Source of the DNA: Thermoleophilia bacterium
GTDB lineage: Bacteria; Actinomycetota; Thermoleophilia; Gaiellales; Gaiellaceae
Length of the DNA stretch: 8,008 nucleotides
Reading direction: 5' to 3'
NCBI GenBank assembly: GCA_025933895.1
Contig: JAICZB010000104.1
Span: 1 to 8,008, forward strand
The notes beneath the pieces were generated by a model that was not told where the DNA came from, searched no databases, and saw only the letters and a program-made list of their open reading frames with translations. Shown here in pieces: positions 1 to 5,912 of this stretch. Numbering within the stretch: the first letter of the stretch is position 1; each line of letters opens with the position of its first letter. The translations under genes were made by a program, and so were the position numbers.

Positions 1-577
1 CTGGGGGCCGCCGTCCACGACGGCGACGCTGCGGGAGCGGGTCTCGCGGTATCTGTCGCCGCCGCTCTTCCCGATCGGCCTCTCGGAAGCGCCTGCTGAA
101 GCGGTGTTCGACGACGTGCCCCGCGAGCCGTGGCGCATCGGCAGCGCGGTCGTCGAGGCCCAGGCGGTCGAGCACCGCGGCCCCACGCTCGGCTACCGGA
201 TCAAGGACGAAGGCCGCGTGCTCGTCTACGTCCCCGACCACGAGCCATACCTGACCGCCGGGCTCGACGACCCGCCGAAGTGGATCTCCGGCTGGGCGCT
301 CGCGGCCGGGGCCGACCTCCTCCTCCACGACTCGCAGTTCACCGCGGACGAGTACGCCGGCCGGCTCGGCTGGGGCCATTCCAGCGGCAACCATGCCGCC
401 GCCTTCGCTCGGGCCGCCGAGGTGCGGCGGCTCGCGCTCTTCCACCACGACCCCATGCGCTCGGACCACGCGCTGGAGGAGCTCTACGACGAGGTCGCGG
501 AGCTGCTCCGCAACGACCAGGAGCCACCCCTCATCGCGCGCGAGGGCTTGGAGATCGACCTCGGTGCGGCCCCGTGA
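1..577 (+). CDS. MBL-fold metallohydrolase, C-terminal part (5' end outside window)
   Basis: The frame starting at base 2 is open from the left edge to a TGA at 575-577, giving 191 visible residues. Visible motifs fit the catalytic half of a metallo-beta-lactamase-fold hydrolase of the PhnP/RNase Z-like branch: VPDHEP (bases 230-247), with an aspartate expected to bridge the two metals; LLHDSQFT (320-343); GWGHSS (368-385), with a candidate metal-ligand histidine at 377-379; and FHHDP (440-454). The N-terminal HxHxDH metal site would lie to the left of the window. A GTG at 104 could be read as a start, but the upstream in-frame residues (WGPPSTTATLRERV and on) look like family sequence, so 104 is internal. 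No signal peptide can be judged. The stop overlaps the start of the tandem cyclase gene by four bases, which implies one operon and probable translational coupling. The substrate is unknown; family members cleave phosphoesters, including cyclic ones, so a link to nucleotide signalling is only inferred. Confidence 0.88.
   Translation, partial: WGPPSTTATLRERVSRYLSPPLFPIGLSEAPAEAVFDDVPREPWRIGSAVVEAQAVEHRGPTLGYRIKDEGRVLVYVPDHEPYLTAGLDDPPKWISGWALAAGADLLLHDSQFTADEYAGRLGWGHSSGNHAAAFARAAEVRRLALFHHDPMRSDHALEELYDEVAELLRNDQEPPLIAREGLEIDLGAAP
574..577 (+). other. GTGA start/stop overlap (translational coupling site)
   Basis: The GTG start of the tandem cyclase shares bases with the TGA stop of the hydrolase. 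The nearest purine-rich stretch (GGAG at 550-553) is about 20 bases upstream, too far for a normal ribosome binding site. Reinitiation by ribosomes finishing the hydrolase is therefore the likely way the cyclase is translated, which would tie the amounts of the two proteins together. Confidence 0.75.
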
Positions 578-3500
578 CAGATACCGCGACCGACCTCGTC
601 TCATTCGTCCCTCGGCTGACGATCGAGTGGCTGCGGGCGAAGCCCGAACAGACCTGGCTCGAGGTCGACGGAACTCTCGCCTTCGTCGACATCTCGGGTT
701 TCACGGCGATGTCGGAGCAGCTCTCGAGCCTCGGCAGGGCCGGCGCCGAGGAGGTCACGGACGTCATGAACACCACGTTCTCGGCGCTCCTGGACGAGGC
801 CTACGCGCTCGGCGGCGGCCTGCTCAAGTTCGGCGGCGACGCGCTCCTGCTCCTGTACCAGGGGGACGCGCATGCCGCGCGTGCCGCCCGGGCGGCCTTC
901 GAGATGCGCCGGACCCTTCGGAAGATCGGGCGTCCGCGCACGTCGGCGGGAACCGTCCAGCTGCGAATGCACGCCGGCCTCCACACCGGTCGGTTCCAGT
1001 TCTTCCTCGTGGGCGAGTCCCACCGAGAGCTGCTCGTCACCGGGCCCGCCGCGAGCCGGACCGTCGAGATGGAGGCAGCCTCCGAGGCCGGCGAGATCCT
1101 GCTCAGCCCCGAGACCGCGGCCGTGCTCGAGCCCTCGACGCTAGGGGACGAGAAGGGGCCGGGGCGGCTTCTCCAGGCAGCGCCCGAGGTGACGGGCGAG
1201 CTCGAGCTGCTGCCGGAACTCGACGGGCTCCCGATCGAGCTCGCGGTGCCCAGGCCTCTGCGCGCCCAGTTGCTCGAGGTCGGGCCGTTCGAGGGAGAGC
1301 ACCGCCACGCGGCGATCGCGTTCGTACGCTACTCGGGCATCGACGAGATCATCGCAACCGAGGGGCCGGTCTCCGCCGCCGATGCGATCGAGGCCCTCGC
1401 ACGGGCGATTCAGCAGGCGGCGGATGATCACGACGTCACCTTCCTCGAGAGCGACGTCGATCGAGACGGCGGCCGGATCATCCTCGTGGCGGGGGCGCCG
1501 CAGACCTTCGGCGACGACGAGGAACGACTGCTTCGTACCGTCCGGACGATCGTCGACGCCGGACTTCCGCTTCCGGTCCACGTCGGCGTCAGCGAAGGAC
1601 GCGTCTTCACCGGCCAGGTCGGCGCGCCGTTCCGGCGGACGTACACCATCCTCGGCGACACCGCGGCCCTCGCCGCGCGCCTGATGGCGAAGGCCGGGGA
1701 GGACGAGATCTGGGTCGCGGCCTCGGCCTACGAGCGTGGCGGCGGCCGGTTCGCGGCGGAAGAGCTCGAGCCTCTGGGGCTGAAGGGCAAGTCGGAGCCG
1801 CAGCGCGCGTTCGTGCTCGGCGCGCTCGCCGGCGACGCGGAGGCTCCGCAGGCAGCAGGCGACAAGCTTCCATTCGTCGACCGCGAGCGGGAGCGGGCGG
1901 TGCTCGGCGCCGCCGTGGCGCCCGTGCGCATGGGCTTCGGAACGATGGTCGAGCTGATCGGCGAGCCCGGCATCGGCAAGTCCCGCCTCGCCGACGAGCT
2001 GCGCGACAACTGCGGCGACATGGAGCAGATCACGCTCCGGTGCGAGCAGTACGAGTCGTCCACCGCCTATCACCCGTTCCGCCCGTTCCTCCGCTCCGTG
2101 CTCGACGTCGAGCTCAACGACGGTGGCGAGCACAACCGCACCGCCCTCTCGGAGCGGCTGGCGACGATCGACGGCGAGCTCGTCCCGTGGGCGCCGCTGC
2201 TCGGCGCGCCGCTCGACGTCGAGGTGGAGACGACGCCCGAGGTGGACGACCTCGACCCGTCGTTCCGCCGTGCCCGCCTCCACGGCGTGGTCGGGTCGCT
2301 GCTCGGCAAGGTGCTCGACTCCCCGACGCTGCTCGTCTTCGAGGACGTGCACTGGATGGACGACGCCTCGTCCGATCTGCTGCGGCACATCGGCACGCAG
2401 CTGCCGACGAAGCCGTGGCTGACGTGCACGACGCGCCGCCCGGAGGGTGACGGATTCCTCGCGGCGGAGGGTGCGCCGCCGCTGCCCGCGCTGACGCTCA
2501 GGCTCGAGCCGCTTCCTCCCGACGACGCGAAGACGCTCATTCGTGCCGCCGCGGGCGAGCGCAGCCTGACGGACCAGGAGCTGGCGGAGATCTTCGACCG
2601 CGGGGCCGGCAACCCGCTGTTCCTGCAGGAGCTCGCCTCGCCGGAGGGAGAGGGCGAGGAGCAGATGCCGGACACCGTCGAGTCGCTCGTCGCCACGCGC
2701 ATCGACCGCCTCGCCCCCGGCGACCGCGCGCTGCTGCGCTGGGCGTCGGTGCTGGGCGCGTCGTTCTCGGGCGCGCTGATCGCGGATGTCCTCGAGGGCG
2801 ATCCGACCTCAGCCTCCGACTCCGAGGCCTGGGACCGGCTCGCCGAGTTCGTGGAGCGAGACCCGGACGTCCCCGGAGCCTTCCGCTTCCGGCACGCCCT
2901 GATCCGCGACGGCGCCTACGAGGGCCTCTCCTTCAAGCGCCGCCGCGAGCTGCACGCCCGCGTCGCGGAGGTGCTGGAGCAACGCGACCCCGATGCCGTC
3001 GAGCTCCTCTCGCTCCACTTCCACCGGGCGGAGCGCCCTGCCGAGGCGTGGACGCACTCCCGCGCTGCGGCGCGCCGAGCTCATTCGAAGTGGGCCAATC
3101 TCGAGGCAGCCCAGTTCTACGAGCGCGCACTCGGCTGGGCCGACGCCGTGCCCGATCTCACGCGCGAGACCATCGCCGAGGTCTGGGCGGCGCTCGCGGA
3201 GTGCCAGTTCTTCACCGGGCACTACGACCGCAGCGCCGCGTCCTACGAGCAGGCGCGCGCGCTCCTCGAGGCCGGCACGCCGGAGCACATCAGGCTGCTC
3301 GCAAAGGAAGGCCTGATCCGCGAGGAGATGGGCGAGTACGAGGAAGCGATCAGGCGATACCGCGACGGCCTTGCTGCCGTCGAGCGGCTTCCCGAGGGCC
3401 GTGAGCGCGACTCGCTTCACCTCGAGTTGAGCATGTACGTCGCCCACGCGCTCTATCGCGAAGGGGACATCGAGGACTGCCTGCGCCTCTGCGACGACGT

Positions 3501-4371
3501 GATGAAGCTCGCGCTCGAGGTCGACGACAAGGAGCAGCTCGGCAACGCGTATCTCCTGCTGCACGTCGTCCACATGCAGACCGGCTCGCCCGAGCGGGTC
3601 TCGTTCCGGGGAATCGCGCTCCCGATCTTCGAGGAGCTCGGGAACCTCAAGCGTCAGGCGACGGTTCTGAACAACCTCGGCATCGACTACTACTACGAGG
3701 GCGACTGGGCGAAGGCGCTCGACATCTACGAGCGCAGCCGGGCGCTGTTCGAGCGCATCGGTGACGTCACCAACGTCGCGATGGCGAACAACAACATCGC
3801 GGAGATCCTCTCCGACCAGGGCCATGTCGAAGAGGCGACGCGCCTGTTCGAGGAAGTTCGCGAGACCTCCGACCGGGCCGGCCGTCGGTCGCTCGCGTTG
3901 CTCGCGCGCCTGAACCTCGGCCGGGCCCTCGCTCGAGAGGGCCGCTTCGACGAGGCCGACGACCTGTTCGCCGAGGCAGCCGAGGGATTCCGCCAGATGC
4001 GGGCCGGCGGCTTCGAGCAGGAGGCTCGGGCGCGGTTCGCGGAGGCCTCGGTTCTGGCGGGAGACCACGAGCGCGCCGTACGCGAGGCCGACAACGCGGA
4101 GGCGGCCGGCGAAGAGCTACCGCCGCAGTTGAAGGCGCTCCTCCACCGCGTCCGCGGCTACGCCCATTTGCAGGCAGGACGCGCGGAGGACGCGGCGAGG
4201 GAGTTCGACGAGGGTCTCGAGTCAGCGCGAAGCGTGGACGCCCGCTACGAGATCGCTCTCCTGCTGTCGGCGCGTTCGTCCTTGCCCGGCAGAAGCGAGG
4301 ACGCCACCGAGGCGGCGTCGCTGCTCGAGGCCCTCGAGGTCGTGCGGCTGCCCGAGGTGCCGCTGGATTGA
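574..4371 (+). CDS. Tandem class III adenylate/guanylate cyclase - STAND ATPase - TPR protein (soluble adenylyl cyclase-like layout)
   Basis: A 1,265-residue cytosolic protein with no membrane segment. C1 spans about residues 31-190: FVDISGFT carries D39, KFGGD carries K85 and D89, but the third motif reads G157-P-A-A-S-R-T-V-E165, so the usual Asp, Asn and Arg are P158, S161 and E165. C2 spans about 245-420: the first metal Asp is R252 and the second is about G300, yet GDTAALAAR keeps D362 and R369 (Asn is A365). The ATPase module has FVDRE (434-438), Walker A GEPGIGKS (463-470), Walker B region LLVFEDVHW (586-594) and GNPLF (679-683). A FRHALIRDGAYEGL linker begins near 770. TPR-like helical pairs run from about 830 to 1250, with the clearest near 1030-1100. 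The GTG at 574 is chosen because it overlaps the hydrolase stop, the cyclase fold begins soon after, and the frame further upstream reads antisense-like, arginine-rich shadow sequence. No good Shine-Dalgarno precedes it, so translation probably depends on the upstream gene. Any catalytic site would need both domains; activity is uncertain. Confidence 0.93.
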   Translation: MTDTATDLVSFVPRLTIEWLRAKPEQTWLEVDGTLAFVDISGFTAMSEQLSSLGRAGAEEVTDVMNTTFSALLDEAYALGGGLLKFGGDALLLLYQGDAHAARAARAAFEMRRTLRKIGRPRTSAGTVQLRMHAGLHTGRFQFFLVGESHRELLVTGPAASRTVEMEAASEAGEILLSPETAAVLEPSTLGDEKGPGRLLQAAPEVTGELELLPELDGLPIELAVPRPLRAQLLEVGPFEGEHRHAAIAFVRYSGIDEIIATEGPVSAADAIEALARAIQQAADDHDVTFLESDVDRDGGRIILVAGAPQTFGDDEERLLRTVRTIVDAGLPLPVHVGVSEGRVFTGQVGAPFRRTYTILGDTAALAARLMAKAGEDEIWVAASAYERGGGRFAAEELEPLGLKGKSEPQRAFVLGALAGDAEAPQAAGDKLPFVDRERERAVLGAAVAPVRMGFGTMVELIGEPGIGKSRLADELRDNCGDMEQITLRCEQYESSTAYHPFRPFLRSVLDVELNDGGEHNRTALSERLATIDGELVPWAPLLGAPLDVEVETTPEVDDLDPSFRRARLHGVVGSLLGKVLDSPTLLVFEDVHWMDDASSDLLRHIGTQLPTKPWLTCTTRRPEGDGFLAAEGAPPLPALTLRLEPLPPDDAKTLIRAAAGERSLTDQELAEIFDRGAGNPLFLQELASPEGEGEEQMPDTVESLVATRIDRLAPGDRALLRWASVLGASFSGALIADVLEGDPTSASDSEAWDRLAEFVERDPDVPGAFRFRHALIRDGAYEGLSFKRRRELHARVAEVLEQRDPDAVELLSLHFHRAERPAEAWTHSRAAARRAHSKWANLEAAQFYERALGWADAVPDLTRETIAEVWAALAECQFFTGHYDRSAASYEQARALLEAGTPEHIRLLAKEGLIREEMGEYEEAIRRYRDGLAAVERLPEGRERDSLHLELSMYVAHALYREGDIEDCLRLCDDVMKLALEVDDKEQLGNAYLLLHVVHMQTGSPERVSFRGIALPIFEELGNLKRQATVLNNLGIDYYYEGDWAKALDIYERSRALFERIGDVTNVAMANNNIAEILSDQGHVEEATRLFEEVRETSDRAGRRSLALLARLNLGRALAREGRFDEADDLFAEAAEGFRQMRAGGFEQEARARFAEASVLAGDHERAVREADNAEAAGEELPPQLKALLHRVRGYAHLQAGRAEDAAREFDEGLESARSVDARYEIALLLSARSSLPGRSEDATEAASLLEALEVVRLPEVPLD

Positions 4372-4405
4372 GGCGTACGGGCGGCGCTCGGGCCACCCGT
4401 ACGCC
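4372..4405. terminator. GC-rich hairpin between convergent genes, probable bidirectional terminator
   Basis: GGCGTACGGG at 4372-4381 and CCCGTACGCC at 4396-4405 are perfect 10-base inverted arms. After one C/A mismatch, three more pairs (GGC 4383-4385 with GCC 4392-4394) leave a six-base loop. The stem begins right after the TGA of the tandem cyclase and ends ten bases before the stop of the convergent secreted-protein gene, so it could serve both. No T-run follows on either strand, as is common for hairpin terminators in high-GC actinobacteria; Rho-dependent ending is the alternative. Confidence 0.6.
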
Positions 4406-4415
4406 CGTTGGTGCT

Positions 4416-5711
4416 CTAGTGGAAGCCGCCCGTGTGCGGGTCGCCCGGATCGAGGTGGAGCGTGACCTGCAACGCGCCACCCTGGACGTTCTCCGCATCC
4501 GCGCAGGGAGCCACAGGCGTGTTCCCACAGGGCGGGATCGCCGTCGAGCTCCAGCTCGTCTCGTCGGGATCCGTGCTCTTGCACGTGATCAGACTCGACG
4601 CGGGACCCTTCGGAGCCAGGGACTTCGCGTACGTGAGCACGATCGTGAACGGCTCGGTGTACTGGAATGGGTCGATGTAGATGCTGTCTCCGACCGGCAA
4701 GGCGCCACCGCACGTCACGGCGTCCTTGAAGGGCTTGTAGCCCAACCCGAGACTCGCGTGGCCGCTGCTGTCGCCGGGCACCGTGGACCTCGCGGTGATC
4801 GGCGACTTCCCGTTCGGATCCGTCCAGACGCAGCTCGTCCCTCCGCCGGCACAGATCGTCTGCACGACGTCGAAGGTCGGCTTACCGCCCGTCGAGACGC
4901 TGTTCGCCGAGATCCCGCTCGGCCCGTCCTCGATCGAGAACTGGTCGCCGACCTCGATGGTCTTGGGGGTGAGGCTCGCCGAGACGGTGCTGCCGCCCGA
5001 CCAGCTCAGCGGCGCGAAGGTCGCATCCGCGAGACCCGTTCCGAGCACGAACGCCCCGCCCGAGTAGTCCGCGTCGACGTTCCCGCAGGTGTCGAGCGCC
5101 GTGATGCCGAAGGACGTCGTGTGGTTGACGACGATCTGCGGAACATGGAGTGGGCCGTCCTGCGCCGTCTGGACGCTCTCGACCGGCCCGAAGTCGTAAC
5201 TCCCGAGGGGGGTGAGGTCGGAAGCGGGGTTGAGAGTCAGATCGTTGCCCGGCGTGCCGCTGAAGTCGTTCGACTGCTTCGCCTCGACACTCCATTGCGC
5301 TGACGTGCAGCCGGCGATGCCGCTCGTGACCGTGACGTCGGCGCTGACCGTCTGGCCTTTGCCGAGTGCCGTCTGGCTCGACTTCGCCCGGAACTGGACG
5401 ACGTCCCCGGAGACCGTGACGTTGAAGCCGGAGGAGTCCGTGCCCCCGATGCCGGTGACAGCTCCGAGTACGAAGCCGCCGGGCGCCGTGAAGTCCGCCG
5501 AGCCGAGCGACTGTGACGCGTGCGGATCGTTCGTCAGTGTGAGCGTGAAGCTCCCCGGCGTGTTCAGCGTCTGATGAACGTTCGCCGCGTAGGGCTTGTT
5601 CGGTGTCGCCTCAGCCGTGGCCGCAGCGATCGCGATCGCGACCACGACTGCCACGAGAACCCCGACAGAGCCGCCGTATCGAACGACTCTTCGCATGCCA
5701 AACCGTTTCAT
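4416..5711 (-). CDS. Secreted beta-rich protein of unknown function
   Basis: A 431-residue protein with a clear Sec signal peptide: basic N-terminus MKRFGMRRVVRY, hydrophobic core GVLVAVVVAIAIAAA (about residues 17-31), and likely cleavage after an Ala near residues 32-35. The mature chain is rich in Ser, Thr, Gly, Asp and Pro with alternating beta-strand patterns. Residues about 48-165 look like one beta-sandwich (SFTLTLTND ... FRAKSSQTALGKGQTVSADVTVTSG). Residues about 190-285 resemble bacterial Ig-like domains (FGITALDTCGNVDADYSGG). Eight cysteines (135, 209, 287, 294, 334, 377, 395, 403) would allow four disulfides after export. There is no C-terminal anchor, LPXTG motif, catalytic motif or lipobox, so it is probably released or loosely held at the surface. 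The ATG at 5711 is supported by GGGGAGGAG just upstream. Composition looks slightly less GC-rich than its neighbours by eye. I do not recognise the family; it could be an adhesin-like or envelope protein. Confidence 0.87.
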   Translation of the reverse strand: MKRFGMRRVVRYGGSVGVLVAVVVAIAIAAATAEATPNKPYAANVHQTLNTPGSFTLTLTNDPHASQSLGSADFTAPGGFVLGAVTGIGGTDSSGFNVTVSGDVVQFRAKSSQTALGKGQTVSADVTVTSGIAGCTSAQWSVEAKQSNDFSGTPGNDLTLNPASDLTPLGSYDFGPVESVQTAQDGPLHVPQIVVNHTTSFGITALDTCGNVDADYSGGAFVLGTGLADATFAPLSWSGGSTVSASLTPKTIEVGDQFSIEDGPSGISANSVSTGGKPTFDVVQTICAGGGTSCVWTDPNGKSPITARSTVPGDSSGHASLGLGYKPFKDAVTCGGALPVGDSIYIDPFQYTEPFTIVLTYAKSLAPKGPASSLITCKSTDPDETSWSSTAIPPCGNTPVAPCADAENVQGGALQVTLHLDPGDPHTGGFH

Positions 5712-5714
5712 GAT

Positions 5715-5723
5715 CTCCTCCCC
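5715..5723 (-). promoter_or_regulatory. Strong Shine-Dalgarno for the secreted protein
   Basis: Read on the minus strand, GGGGAGGAG is followed by ATC and the ATG at 5711-5709. The AGGAG core sits at a short but workable spacing, and the GGGGAGG part at about five bases. It fixes the start at 5711 rather than the internal ATG at residue 6. It is by far the best ribosome binding site in the window; the two cyclase starts have none. Confidence 0.8.
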
Positions 5724-5740
5724 GCCGCATGGGTACCCCC

Positions 5741-5762
5741 GGAGCTTGAGCGCTCCAGCTCC
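5741..5762. repeat. 22-base near-perfect palindrome, candidate operator or 5' UTR hairpin
   Basis: GGAGCT (5741-5746) pairs with AGCTCC (5757-5762) around the perfect palindrome GAGCGCTC (5748-5755); only the T5747/C5756 pair fails, giving 10 of 11 matched pairs. It lies 30 bases upstream of the start of the secreted protein, inside or next to its likely leader. The even, gapless symmetry suits a dimeric repressor. An RNA hairpin controlling the secreted gene is the alternative. It does not match the TGTGA-N6-TCACA consensus of CRP. Confidence 0.5.
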
Positions 5763-5883
5763 TGAGTTAACCAGCTTGACGCCGATTTTCCTAGCCTTTA
5801 GTGCCGTTTCCTACTGGACGGAGCAGGTTCGGCGCTTTCTTCCGCCCTGCTCGCGCGGCGGGCTCGAGCACACGAGCTAGAAG

Positions 5884-5896
5884 GCCGCTGAGCGGC
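5884..5896. repeat. 13-base palindrome GCCGCT-G-AGCGGC upstream of the zinc-ribbon cyclase
   Basis: Six-base perfect arms (5884-5889 and 5891-5896) flank a single central base. The site ends 16 bases before the ATG at 5913 and just before the possible leaderless -10 at 5901-5906. A protein bound here could block transcription start. The site is short and high in GC, so chance is a real possibility. Confidence 0.3.
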
Positions 5897-5900
5897 GACG

Positions 5901-5906
5901 TACGCT
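5901..5906 (+). promoter_or_regulatory. Possible leaderless -10 element (TACGCT)
   Basis: TACGCT fits TANNNT and ends six bases before the ATG of the zinc-ribbon cyclase, the spacing seen for leaderless transcripts in actinobacteria. The absence of any Shine-Dalgarno before this ATG supports the idea. No clear -35 box is present at the right distance. The alternative is a longer transcript from the AT-richer patch near 5776-5802. Confidence 0.35.
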
Positions 5907-5912
5907 CTTCGC

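Larger units (their letters stand above)
5712..5912. promoter_or_regulatory. Divergent intergenic region, probable promoters for both flanking genes
   Basis: This 201-base gap separates the minus-strand secreted protein from the plus-strand zinc-ribbon cyclase, so promoters for both should lie here. Bases about 5763-5813 are clearly richer in A and T than anything around them. On the plus strand, TTGACG at 5776-5781 resembles a -35 box, with a weak -10 candidate TTTAGT at 5797-5802, although the 15-base spacer is short. I found no convincing -35/-10 pair on the minus strand. Two palindromes and a possible leaderless -10 element are listed separately. Short ORFs crossing this region have no ribosome binding site and are not credible. 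Confidence 0.55.

Noticed and set aside
130..573. Upstream in-frame extension of the tandem cyclase reading frame to an ATG at 130
   Set aside because: Those residues are Arg/Pro-rich out-of-frame sequence over the hydrolase gene, which has recognisable family motifs in its own frame. The protein starts at GTG 574.
1141..2388. Long minus-strand open frame (415 codons) opposite the tandem cyclase
   Set aside because: Its translation is low-complexity Arg/Glu/Val-rich with no motif. It is the antisense shadow typical of high-GC codon bias, and the plus strand has clear domains here.
2809..4068. Long minus-strand open frame (419 codons) opposite the TPR region
   Set aside because: It has no family motif and no ribosome binding site that I could see; the plus-strand TPR pattern explains the region.
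4368..5303. Plus-strand open frame (311 codons) opposite the secreted protein
   Set aside because: Arg-rich with no motif, while the minus strand has a signal peptide, a strong Shine-Dalgarno and a coherent beta-rich protein.
5596..5880. Plus-strand open frame of 94 codons crossing the divergent intergenic region
   Set aside because: It overlaps the signal-peptide coding end of the secreted gene, has no ribosome binding site, and its composition is not protein-like.
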